Shown here: piece after piece, positions 51,153 to 59,165 of the stretch | Position numbering within the stretch: position 1 is the first letter of the stretch | How the letters are laid out: the number at the start of each line of letters is the position of its first letter | NCBI RefSeq assembly: GCF_033100395.1 | Contig: NZ_JAWLVJ010000001.1 | Span: 204,695 to 268,694 of the forward strand | Length of the DNA stretch: 64,000 nt | Direction: 5' to 3' | Origin: Terasakiella sp033100395 | GTDB taxonomy: Bacteria; Pseudomonadota; Alphaproteobacteria; Rhodospirillales; Terasakiellaceae | Notes under the pieces: model-generated | What the model was told of the DNA's origin: nothing | What the model saw: only the letters and a program-made list of their open reading frames with translations | Database searches by the model: none | Program-made: the position numbers and the translations under genes

Positions 51153-52511
51153 TTAGTAGGCGTGATCTTTAAACACGTGATCAATATCACCTTTCCAGCG
51201 CGTTTCAAACTCTTTGAGCATAATTTCTGCCTGAGTCTCACCAGATTCAGCGATTACATAAAGCGGTTCCAGGAATTTGCTTTCATCCTGACCCTGGCCA
51301 TTTTTAAAGCCACGGCGCTTCAGACCACCTTGTGCGATGTCCAGAATATCCAGCGCAATATCCCCGATGGTGCGGCCTTTAAATTCTGTATTCAGCGCTG
51401 TGTAAGGCACGCGTTCGCGCAGATATTCGTTATCTTCCAGGCTCCAGTCCTTGATCAGCTGTTCAGCCTGATCCAACGCCTGTTCATCATAAAGCAGCCC
51501 AACCCAGAAAGCCGGCAAAGCGCACAGGCGGTTCCACGGCCCGCCATCGGCACCGCGCATCTCCAGGAATTTCTTCAGGCGAACTTCCGGGAAGGCGGTG
51601 GTCAAGTGATCTTCCCAGTCAGACATGGTCGGACGTTCGCCTTCAAAGCCTTCCAGCTTGCCTGCCATAAAGTCTTTAAAGGATTTACCCGCCACATCGA
51701 TATATTTGCCATCGCGATAGACGAAATACATCGGCACATCCAGCATATAATCCACATAGGATTCAAAGCCGAAACCATCTTCAAAAACAAACGGCAATGT
51801 GCCGCAACGATCCGCATCCGTATCCGTCCAGATGTGAGAACGGAAAGACAGCAAGCCATTGGGTTTGCCATTTCTAAATGGAGAATTAGCCCAAAGCGCC
51901 GTTGCAACGGGCTGCAAAGCGATGGACGTGCGGAATTTGCGCACCATATCCAGTTCGGAATCAAAATCCAGGTTCACCTGGACAGTGCAGGTCGCCTTCA
52001 TCATTTCCAGACCGAGACTTCCAACTTTGGGCATATATTCGCGCATCACTTTATAGCGCCCCTTGGGCATCCAGGGGATATCATCCACATGCCATTTCGG
52101 CTGATAACCAAGACCAAGGAAACTTACATCCAGATCAGCGGCGACTTTTTTGGCCTGTTCCAGGTGGGTGCCGACTTCTTTACAGGTCTGATGGATATTT
52201 TCCAGCGGTGCACCGGACAATTCAACCTGCCCGCCCGGCTCCAGCGTCACTGATGATCCATCATTGCCTTTCAACGCGATGATATTGCCGTTTTCCAGAA
52301 CAGGCGTCCATTCATCAAAGCGCGACATATTTTCAAGCAACGCACGTACGCTCTTGTCACCTTCATAAGGAAGGGTCTTCAGGCTTTTTGTACAAAAGGC
52401 AAATTTTTCGTGTTCCGTGCCGATACGCCAATCAGACTTGGGTTTGCTGCCACTGGCAATATAGTCCACCAACTGGCTTTTATTTTCAATAATGGCTGAT
52501 TTATCGCCCAT
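51153..52511 (-). CDS. gshA: Glutamate-cysteine ligase
   Basis: Makes gamma-glutamylcysteine, the first step of glutathione synthesis. The 452-residue plant/alphaproteobacterial type is seen in DWRIGTEHEKFAF, SVTLEPGGQVELSGAP and LKFLEMRGADGG-like segment KKFLEMRGADGGPWNR. Start ATG at 52511 is chosen because GGGGAAG precedes it; it begins two bases after the rsmE stop. Upstream TTG is an alternative. Confidence 0.95.
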   Translation of the reverse strand: MGDKSAIIENKSQLVDYIASGSKPKSDWRIGTEHEKFAFCTKSLKTLPYEGDKSVRALLENMSRFDEWTPVLENGNIIALKGNDGSSVTLEPGGQVELSGAPLENIHQTCKEVGTHLEQAKKVAADLDVSFLGLGYQPKWHVDDIPWMPKGRYKVMREYMPKVGSLGLEMMKATCTVQVNLDFDSELDMVRKFRTSIALQPVATALWANSPFRNGKPNGLLSFRSHIWTDTDADRCGTLPFVFEDGFGFESYVDYMLDVPMYFVYRDGKYIDVAGKSFKDFMAGKLEGFEGERPTMSDWEDHLTTAFPEVRLKKFLEMRGADGGPWNRLCALPAFWVGLLYDEQALDQAEQLIKDWSLEDNEYLRERVPYTALNTEFKGRTIGDIALDILDIAQGGLKRRGFKNGQGQDESKFLEPLYVIAESGETQAEIMLKEFETRWKGDIDHVFKDHAY

Positions 52512-52512
52512 T

Positions 52513-53283
52513 TTATTCTTCCCCAAAACGGTTTCGAAGCGGCACCTGCCAGTCTCCGATCACCGATTGCCAACAACTGATGGCCGCCAAGGCAGCCGTA
52601 TCGGCCCGCAAAATGCGTGGCCCTAAACTGATGGGCGTAACAAACGGCAGTTTGCGCAAAAGGTCAAGCTCTGTTGCATCAAATCCACCTTCCGGCCCGG
52701 TCAAAAAAGCGTGAGCACCTTCTTTATGAGACATCAAAGCCTCATGAATTGGGGCAGCACCGCCATGTTCATCCAACACGAAAAGACGCCGATCTTGTGG
52801 CCAGTCTTTTACAAGTTGCGCCAAACTTACTGCGTCTTTCACATCCGGTATGTTAAGCCGTTCACACTGTTCGGACGCTTCAATGGCCTGTGCATGCAGA
52901 CGATCATTTCTGATTTTGGATACGATGGTGCGCCGGGTGATCACCGGCTGCAGGCTTGAGACGCCAAGCTCGGTTGCTTTTTCAATGATGAAATCCAGGC
53001 GCTGCTTTTTAATCGGGGCAAAAACCAGCCACAGATCAGGCGTTTCTTCCTGTTCGCGCACCTGTTTGCCCACCTTTAAAACACAGCGTTTTTTCCTGGC
53101 TTCAATGATCTCGGACGTCCATTCACCAGCACGCGCATTAAACAGACGCAGACCATCGCCTACATTCAGGCGCATCACATTATTAATATAATGGGCCTGA
53201 TCCGCTTCCAGACTAATCAAACAGTCAGCTTGCAAATCATGTTCGGTAAAAAGGCGGATATCAGTGCTCATGGCTGTGCTCAT
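52513..53283 (-). CDS. rsmE: 16S rRNA (uracil1498-N3)-methyltransferase
   Basis: A 256-residue SPOUT enzyme methylating U1498 of 16S rRNA. The N-terminal PUA-like domain (~10-80) is followed by the knot with FLTGPEGGFDATELDLL and SLGPRILRADTAALAAIS. Start is ambiguous: ATG at 53283 or the in-frame ATG 12 bases downstream. It is directly upstream of gshA. Confidence 0.95.
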   Translation of the reverse strand: MSTAMSTDIRLFTEHDLQADCLISLEADQAHYINNVMRLNVGDGLRLFNARAGEWTSEIIEARKKRCVLKVGKQVREQEETPDLWLVFAPIKKQRLDFIIEKATELGVSSLQPVITRRTIVSKIRNDRLHAQAIEASEQCERLNIPDVKDAVSLAQLVKDWPQDRRLFVLDEHGGAAPIHEALMSHKEGAHAFLTGPEGGFDATELDLLRKLPFVTPISLGPRILRADTAALAAISCWQSVIGDWQVPLRNRFGEE

Positions 53284-53338
53284 TATTCAACGTCACACCA
53301 TCTATCAAACAAATCATCCGCAAGATCAATTGGAAAAT

Positions 53339-53608
53339 TAGGCCGTAAACTCATAAAATAGATTTGTTTGGCAGAGATAAATTCTAAGATGGACTAGGCA
53401 TGAAACCCGCAGAAGTACCTGTACTTTTAGGGTTTCATAACGACGTTCCACCTTGGAATTTATCCTGTCCCTACGGGATTTGCCCTAAATATAGGCCATA
53501 CAGCGTCAAAAACTTTTGAAAGTGCACGCACTTCCTGCAAGTTTTTTCCTTGTCTTGCCTATATTTAGGGCAAACCAAAGCAAATCTATTTTATGAGTTT
53601 ACGGCCTA
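53339..53608. mobile_element. 270-bp inverted-repeat element (MITE-like)
   Basis: Perfect 28-base terminal inverted repeats at 53339-53366 and 53581-53608 (outer ends TAGGCCGTAAACTCAT). Inside are two nested hairpins: a 15-base stem with two mismatches (53379-53393/53447-53461) enclosing ATGAAACCC/GGGTTTCAT, and an 18-base perfect stem TTTGCCCTAAATATAGGC (53479-53496/53557-53574) enclosing further short stems. No open reading frame of note. A TA dinucleotide is present at each end. It fills the gap between rsmE and the solute-binding protein, ending just two bases before that gene's stop codon. Confidence 0.8.
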
Positions 53609-53610
53609 GA

Positions 53611-54390
53611 TCAGGGGGAAAACATCACCTGATCTACCGCCAGTTTGACCAGCCCTTTATCCACAATCGTTTTCATGGCTGTACGCAGCTGGGGCAAATG
53701 CACTGCCAATTTTGATTTTTTAGAAATACCGATGAAACCGGGGTTGGCCTCATGATGTTTAAAAACAGCCTTTTTCAAATCACCACGCAATTTATGTTTG
53801 GAAATAAAATAATCTGTGACCAGTTCCGTCCCCATAAAAGCCTGAAACCGTTTTGCTTCCAGCATCTTTAACCCATTGGCAGTATTGTTCACTTCAACTT
53901 TGCGGATCAGGTCATCCTGATCAAATTTAGCGAAATTTGCGGCTGCACGGGGCACGCCGATGGTAAGGAACTTTAAGTCCTCATACGTTTCAATATCGTT
54001 TGGGAAATCTTTATGAACATAGATCGCCTTGCTGACATATTCCTGATAGGCAGGTGTGACGTAATAGACATACCATTCACGTTCCGGGTGACGCAAAAGA
54101 CCTGTCTTAATGTCCAGCATGCCATTTTCCAGCATGGCGAGGCAGCGTTTAAGCGGGCAGTGGTAATAGTCCAGCGTCAACTGAATATTGTGATTTTTTG
54201 ACAGTTCATCTGTCCATGCATCCAGCACATGTTTATCGACACCACCGATCAGCTTGCCTTTTTGGGCAATCTGCCACGGGGGAAAGTGGCTAAATCCAAC
54301 CTTCACTGTCAAGTCAATCGCATGTGCCATTGTTGACATGAAGATAAGCATGCACAGAGCAATTGGGGGGATTGCTTTGTAGTTCATCAT
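53611..54390 (-). CDS. Extracellular solute-binding protein (family 3)
   Basis: A 259-residue exported protein. The start is placed at ATG 54390, giving a signal peptide MMNYKAIPPIALCMLI...AHA; a longer frame starts in low-complexity AT-rich sequence. The mature part follows the periplasmic-binding pattern (VGFSHFPPWQIAQKGKLIGG, then FLTIGVPRAAA). No permease or ATPase genes adjoin it, so it may serve a distant transporter or act as a sensor. Its stop lies against the inverted-repeat element. Confidence 0.82.
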   Translation of the reverse strand: MMNYKAIPPIALCMLIFMSTMAHAIDLTVKVGFSHFPPWQIAQKGKLIGGVDKHVLDAWTDELSKNHNIQLTLDYYHCPLKRCLAMLENGMLDIKTGLLRHPEREWYVYYVTPAYQEYVSKAIYVHKDFPNDIETYEDLKFLTIGVPRAAANFAKFDQDDLIRKVEVNNTANGLKMLEAKRFQAFMGTELVTDYFISKHKLRGDLKKAVFKHHEANPGFIGISKKSKLAVHLPQLRTAMKTIVDKGLVKLAVDQVMFSP

Positions 54391-54530
54391 CCTCGACCTG
54401 AATACGATTTTATTATTATTTTTCGACCGTATATATACATTAGTATTAGAATAATTAAAGGATAAATTTATAAAATTTTTATCCACTTGATTCCTTTTAT
54501 GAATCTTCAAAAAAGTGTATCAACACCCCT

Positions 54531-55448
54531 ATGACTGAGAGCCAAACATCAAAGCGAAGCGACATTATCTATCAGGGATGGGTCGGCACGATGCCCAAAG
54601 CCATTCAGCCCTATCTGATTTTGATGCGCGCTGATCGTCCCATCGGGACCTGGTTATTACTGTTTCCCTGCTGGTGGACATTGACACTGGCCAGTGACGG
54701 CATGCCCAACCTTTATTATGCAGTGCTATTTGCCGTTGGTGCTTTTGTCATGCGCGGGGCCGGATGTGTGATGAACGATCTGGCCGATCGCAATTTTGAT
54801 GGTCAGGTTGCCCGCACAGCCACCCGGCCCATTCCCAATGGAGATGTCAGCCCGAAACAGGCCATCGCCTTTATGGGATTCCTCTGCCTTTTGGGCCTAG
54901 CCGTGCTGGTGGTGTTTAATCCCTTCACTATTATCTTGGGAATCGCCTCTCTCGCCCTTGTTTTCATCTATCCCTTTTGCAAACGTTGGACCTACTGGCC
55001 GCAAGCGATATTGGGCCTGACCTTTAACTGGGGGGCCCTGGTGGGCTGGGCCGCTGTTAAAGGTGAAGTCGGATTGCCTGCACTTTGCATCTATATTGCC
55101 GGGCTTTTCTGGACATTGGGATATGACACCATCTATGCCCATCAGGATAAAGATGATGATGTTATGATCGGCATTAAATCCACGGCTCTTGCTTTGGGCG
55201 AAAAGACACAAACTGCCCTTTGGATTTTCTACAGCCTGACCACTGTATTGGTCGCAACGGCGGGCTATCTGGTTGATATGAACTGGCCGTTTTATGTGGG
55301 ACTTGCCCTGACAGCAGGGCATCTGATCTGGCAGACCATCAAACTGGATATTCATGATCCCAAAAGCTGTCTGGATTTGTTTAAATCCAACAAATGGTTC
55401 GGCTGGCTGTTGCTGGCCTCCCTCCTTGCCGGAAAATACCCGTTTTAA
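54531..55448 (+). CDS. ubiA: 4-hydroxybenzoate polyprenyltransferase
   Basis: An integral membrane prenyltransferase of 305 residues for ubiquinone synthesis. The two Asp-rich motifs are NDLADRNFDGQVARTATRP and YAHQDKDDDVMIGIKSTAL. About eight to nine helices are seen. Its stop overlaps an opposing gene by four bases. ubiX lies 1.6 kb downstream on the other strand, an indication of a loose ubiquinone region. Confidence 0.96.
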   Translation: MTESQTSKRSDIIYQGWVGTMPKAIQPYLILMRADRPIGTWLLLFPCWWTLTLASDGMPNLYYAVLFAVGAFVMRGAGCVMNDLADRNFDGQVARTATRPIPNGDVSPKQAIAFMGFLCLLGLAVLVVFNPFTIILGIASLALVFIYPFCKRWTYWPQAILGLTFNWGALVGWAAVKGEVGLPALCIYIAGLFWTLGYDTIYAHQDKDDDVMIGIKSTALALGEKTQTALWIFYSLTTVLVATAGYLVDMNWPFYVGLALTAGHLIWQTIKLDIHDPKSCLDLFKSNKWFGWLLLASLLAGKYPF

Positions 55449-55840
55449 GCTTCTGGCTGGGGACGGCGTGAAACCAGCTTCGGAAAATGACTGAGCGTTG
55501 GTTTCTTATCCAGTTTCTTCAAAACCACCGTGCGTTTTTTCGGCGCCAACAGTTCACGCCCGTCAAAAGATTTGTGAGGGCCAACAGCGCGTCTGCGATC
55601 CACCGCGTCACGTGTGCGTGTCACAATTTCTTCAGACACCGGGGAATGGACACAGCCACGAATATGCACGCGCGCAATGACATCCAGGCGTTTTTGCATG
55701 GTTCTGTAACGTCGGTTGGCGTCCAGCCAGACGATATAAGCGGACACGGTCCAAGGATGGGCGGGAAAAGCCTTTAGTTTACGTTGCACGCACCATTCCT
55801 TGAACTCCAGCCACTCCTTACGGCGATGTGGCGTGTTCAT
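55445..55840 (-). CDS. Integrase N-terminal-domain-like protein
   Basis: A 131-residue basic protein resembling the SAM-like core-binding domain of tyrosine recombinases: FKEWCVQRKLKAFPAHP, WTVSAYIVWLDANRRYRTMQ and LDVIARVHIRGCVHSP. The catalytic domain with its R..HxxR..Y residues is absent; the last 60 residues are basic and disordered. It may be a decayed integrase or a domesticated DNA-binding protein. An in-frame ATG lies 18 bases upstream. Confidence 0.6.
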   Translation of the reverse strand: MNTPHRRKEWLEFKEWCVQRKLKAFPAHPWTVSAYIVWLDANRRYRTMQKRLDVIARVHIRGCVHSPVSEEIVTRTRDAVDRRRAVGPHKSFDGRELLAPKKRTVVLKKLDKKPTLSHFPKLVSRRPQPEA

Positions 55841-55874
55841 GGCAATCAAATCCATCAATAACGTATGTAGAAAG

Positions 55875-57050
55875 TCAGGTGGTCGGCGTTTGGCGCTTCT
55901 CGTGACGCCTCAACGCGAAGGCACAAATGGTGCCAGCAATGCACATCAGAGTCATTATAAAAAATGCCGCCGCCCCGAAGGTCTCGTAAAAATAACCCAC
56001 AAATAACAACGTCACGCCCGCACCCAACCCATAGGCGGACGCCCCATATAAACTTTGCGCGGTTGCCGAAAGGTCTACGGAAACTGCGCGGTTCATGTAA
56101 TTCATCGCACCCAAATGCATAGCCCCAAAGGTGAGCGCATGGAAACTTTGGAAGAAAAGCAGCACATAGAGATGAGGATCAAAACAAAGCACACTCCAAC
56201 GCAAAATTCCGGCGACCGCAGCCAGAAAAAGCAATGTTGAAGCTGCGACTCGGGCACCAACCTTGCCGCCAAAGATAAAAAAGACCACTTCCGCCATCAC
56301 GGCTTCGGCCCATAAGAATCCGATCAAGGCATCGCTATAGCCCAAGGTGCGCCAATGGATGGTCGCAAAGGCATAATAAAGCGCGTGACTGCCATGGATC
56401 ATGGCGACACAGACCATGAAAATCTGAAAACCGCGATCCTGTATCAATGTCTGAATGGGACGACCTGCTTTCCCCAGTGGCTTTACCCGAACGTCCGGCA
56501 ACAAAAGCGTTGCAAGAAACGTCAAAACAATCGCCACCAGAATGGACCAGAAAATCATGTGATCGCCAGTGGCTTCCAAAACAAAACCAAAACCGAACGA
56601 CATGGCGATAAAACTCAGCGATCCCCAAAGGCGCAAACGTCCATACTGGATTTTGGTGTCGCGCGTAGAAAGCAATGTGATGTTATCGCCAAAGGACATC
56701 AGTGGCGACCAGCTCATGCCATATAATAAAGAGACAATGAAAAGCCCGGCAAAGCTTTCCACCCAATAAAAGATCGCAAAGAATGCCAGCGAGGTTACTA
56801 GAAAAAACAACATCAGCCGTTTTCGCTCCCCCAATCGGTCGCCCAAACTGGCAAAGAAAGGGGAAAAGACCATTTTGGCAATAACCGGGATCGCCGTCAG
56901 GATACCAATCTCAATCCCGTTCATCCCGCGTGATTGCAACCACACAGGCCAGAACGGCAGCATGCAACCGATCACAAAGAAAATGGTGATGTAAAAACCC
57001 GACAGGCGCAGGGGAAGCAGGCGCGTTTGGCCCGCTTCAGAAGGCGTCAT
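55875..57050 (-). CDS. MFS transporter (MFS_1-like, HcaT type)
   Basis: A 391-residue protein with about twelve helices. The loop FASLGDRLGERKRLM fits the MFS motif. The layout resembles the 3-phenylpropionate/nucleoside type permeases (HcaT/NupG). Its ATG overlaps the ubiX stop (TAATG). Aromatic-acid uptake is a guess from position beside ubiX. Confidence 0.85.
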   Translation of the reverse strand: MTPSEAGQTRLLPLRLSGFYITIFFVIGCMLPFWPVWLQSRGMNGIEIGILTAIPVIAKMVFSPFFASLGDRLGERKRLMLFFLVTSLAFFAIFYWVESFAGLFIVSLLYGMSWSPLMSFGDNITLLSTRDTKIQYGRLRLWGSLSFIAMSFGFGFVLEATGDHMIFWSILVAIVLTFLATLLLPDVRVKPLGKAGRPIQTLIQDRGFQIFMVCVAMIHGSHALYYAFATIHWRTLGYSDALIGFLWAEAVMAEVVFFIFGGKVGARVAASTLLFLAAVAGILRWSVLCFDPHLYVLLFFQSFHALTFGAMHLGAMNYMNRAVSVDLSATAQSLYGASAYGLGAGVTLLFVGYFYETFGAAAFFIMTLMCIAGTICAFALRRHEKRQTPTT

Positions 57051-57613
57051 TACACGCCTTTCCAGCGTTCAAACAGGTTATGTTCAATATCAAACTGATC
57101 CAGCGCCTTGCCGATACTTTGATGGATGATGTCCTGCACGGTTTTTGGCTTGTGATAAAACGCCGGGACAGGCGGCAGGATGGTCGCGCCCAGGTCTGCA
57201 CATTTCGCCATCAGTTCCAGATGCCCTTTATGAAGCGGTGTTTCACGCACCATCAACACAAGACGGCGACGTTCTTTCAGGCAGACATCGCCGGACCGGA
57301 TCAACAGATTGGAATTGTCCGAGGTCGCAATGCCTGACAGGGTCTTGATGGCACAAGGCGCAATGATCATGCCCTTGGTCTTGAACGATCCACTGGAAAT
57401 GGCCGCGCCCATATTTTTGGTGTCATGGACCACATCGGCCAAAGATTTGACTTCTTCCAACGTCACATCGGTTTCCAGCTGCAGGTTAATCTGCGCGCTG
57501 TCGCTGATCACAAGATGGGTGGGATGGCCGATGTCTTTTAAGGCACGCAATAGTTCCACACCATAAATCACACCGGAGGCACCAGAAATGCCGACAATCA
57601 AAGGAAGAGTCAT
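57050..57613 (-). CDS. ubiX: Flavin prenyltransferase UbiX
   Basis: A 187-residue enzyme attaching dimethylallyl to FMN to form the prenylated cofactor of UbiD. The N-terminus VGISGASGVIYGVELLRAL and the segments SDNSNLLIRSGDVCLKERR and LVLMVRETPLHKGHLELM are typical. No ubiD gene is in the window. It is coupled to the MFS gene. Confidence 0.95.
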   Translation of the reverse strand: MTLPLIVGISGASGVIYGVELLRALKDIGHPTHLVISDSAQINLQLETDVTLEEVKSLADVVHDTKNMGAAISSGSFKTKGMIIAPCAIKTLSGIATSDNSNLLIRSGDVCLKERRRLVLMVRETPLHKGHLELMAKCADLGATILPPVPAFYHKPKTVQDIIHQSIGKALDQFDIEHNLFERWKGV

Positions 57614-57628
57614 TTTTTATTCTCATCT

Positions 57629-57688
57629 GTCATCCCTGCGCAGGCAGGGATCTGGCTGAATTTAGATTCCTGCCTTCGCAGGAATGAC
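57629..57688. repeat. REP-like palindrome doublet
   Basis: GTCATCCCTGCGCAGGCAGGG and ATTCCTGCCTTCGCAGGAATGAC form two hairpins with GTCAT/ATGAC ends, the same design as the copies at 25279 and 46641. It lies upstream of ubiX in the divergent gap with rpoH. Confidence 0.8.
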
Positions 57689-57735
57689 GTGTGTTACACA
57701 TATAATAAATATCCGACCTCTGTCATGCGTTATTC

Positions 57736-57764
57736 TTGACAACAGGAATAAAAATGCTGATAAT
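57736..57764 (+). promoter_or_regulatory. Housekeeping promoter upstream of rpoH
   Basis: TTGACA at 57736-57741, a 17-base spacer and GATAAT at 57759-57764 make a strong sigma-70 type promoter pointing to rpoH. Transcription from near 57771 would give a leader of ~305 bases. Confidence 0.8.
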
Positions 57765-57877
57765 TTGGAACATAACGGGAAGGTCGCCCATTTTGGGGGC
57801 TTTGTCGCGCTGATCTTGCGCAAAAATGCGGAGATCACAAAAACGTGAACATAAATTCGTATTGCTTGGATAAGGAT

Positions 57878-57928
57878 ATGACCATGAATGTGATCTACTT
57901 CACTCTCCCTTTACGTATGAACAGCTAA
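57878..57928 (+). CDS. Possible 16-residue leader peptide of rpoH
   Basis: ATG with AAGGA at good spacing opens a 16-codon frame (MTMNVIYFTLPLRMNS) inside the rpoH leader, followed seven bases after its stop codon by a hairpin. Translation would affect folding of the leader. Whether it is translated is unknown; a chance ORF is possible. Confidence 0.4.
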   Translation: MTMNVIYFTLPLRMNS

Positions 57929-57934
57929 GGTTCA

Positions 57935-57956
57935 GGTGCATCAATTGAAATGCACC
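57935..57956 (+). promoter_or_regulatory. Hairpin in rpoH leader
   Basis: GGTGCAT/ATGCACC, seven base pairs with an eight-base loop, follows the short ORF. It lacks a U-run and so is probably not a terminator. It may take part in translational or temperature control of rpoH. Confidence 0.5.
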
Positions 57957-58076
57957 GGAAAAACCAACGTTATTCTTTAAAACACGTGCTTTGTTTTTAG
58001 CGTGTCCGGCACTCGCCATAGTCTTTTTTCGACTCTAATGCCTGTGTCAAAGTTGTGAATAAAGGGAGTATCAAAT

Positions 58077-58967
58077 ATGACTGCTTTAGCTACCAACCTG
58101 CCCGCTCTGCCGAGCGATTCCGGTGACAGTCTCAATCGTTATCTGCAAGAAGCGTGGAAATTCCCCATGCTGACGGCAGACGAAGAATATATGCTGGCCA
58201 AACGCTTTCACGATTCCGGTGATGTCGATGCGGCCCACAAGCTTGTGACCAGCCACCTGCGCCTCGTTGCGAAAATTGCCATGGGATATAAAGGCTACGG
58301 CCTGCCTGTTGCGGATCTGATTTCCGAAGGCAACGTCGGCCTGATGAAAGCGGTGAAGAAATTTGAACCTGAAAAAGGTTTCCGTCTTTCCACATATGCC
58401 ATGTGGTGGATCCGCGCTTCTGTGACCGAATATATCCTGCAAAGCTGGTCCATGGTTCGCCTTGGCACCATGGCTGCGCAGAAGAAACTGTTCTTCTCGC
58501 TTCGTCGCACCAAACGCAAACTTGAAATTATGGACAATGGCGATCTGACAGATGATCAGGCCCAGGCCATTGCCGATCAGACCAACGCCACCCCGGATGA
58601 GGTCCGTCAGCTCAACAGCCGTCTGGCTGCGCGCGACATGTCCTTAAACGCACCGCTTTCCATCGATGAAGGTGGGGAACATCAGGACCTGTTGGAAGAT
58701 GACCGACCAAACCCGGAAGCGATTGCCAGCCAAACCCAGATGACCTCACTGCGTAGTGAAGTTGTGGGCGAAGCTTTGGAGAATCTGTCTGAACGTGACC
58801 GTGATATCTTTGAGCGTCGCCACCTGACAGATGAACCACCCACCCTGGAAGAACTGGGGGAAGAATATGGCATCTCGCGTGAACGTGTGCGTCAGCTGGA
58901 AGCCCGTGCTTTTGGCAAAGTGAAAGAGTTTATCCTCGGTCACTCCATGGCGGCGCAGCTGACCTGA
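58077..58967 (+). CDS. rpoH: RNA polymerase sigma factor RpoH
   Basis: The heat-shock sigma factor, 296 residues. Region 2 shows GNVGLMKAVKKFEPEKGFRL with the RpoH-box-like QKKLFFSLRRTKRKL, and region 4.2 shows LEELGEEYGISRERVRQLEA. GGGAG precedes the ATG. The long leader with a short ORF and hairpin hints at post-transcriptional control. A terminator follows. Confidence 0.96.
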   Translation: MTALATNLPALPSDSGDSLNRYLQEAWKFPMLTADEEYMLAKRFHDSGDVDAAHKLVTSHLRLVAKIAMGYKGYGLPVADLISEGNVGLMKAVKKFEPEKGFRLSTYAMWWIRASVTEYILQSWSMVRLGTMAAQKKLFFSLRRTKRKLEIMDNGDLTDDQAQAIADQTNATPDEVRQLNSRLAARDMSLNAPLSIDEGGEHQDLLEDDRPNPEAIASQTQMTSLRSEVVGEALENLSERDRDIFERRHLTDEPPTLEELGEEYGISRERVRQLEARAFGKVKEFILGHSMAAQLT

Positions 58968-58995
58968 TCAACCCTCTTCGTATGTGGTACGCCCT

Positions 58996-59031
58996 CTCCT
59001 TCCCATGCTAGCCTGTATGGGAAGGAGGCAA
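58996..59031 (+). terminator. Hairpin after rpoH
   Basis: CTCCTTCCCAT/ATGGGAAGGAG is an 11-base stem with a ten-base loop 28 bases after the rpoH stop. The tail is only weakly T-rich. Confidence 0.65.
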
Positions 59032-59165
59032 CTTTCCCAACATAATCCATAGTGACTATTCAACCCCAAGCCATTGGTGTGAATAGATAAATTGCATTGT
59101 TAAAAAGAATGCACTAACATCGTTTCTCGCTCGCGATCAGAGTTTAGAGAGAAACGAGATCAACC

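Noticed and set aside
53339..53608. Inverted-repeat element as an integron attC site
   Set aside because: No attC core sites or nearby integron integrase; the terminal repeats are too long and perfect.
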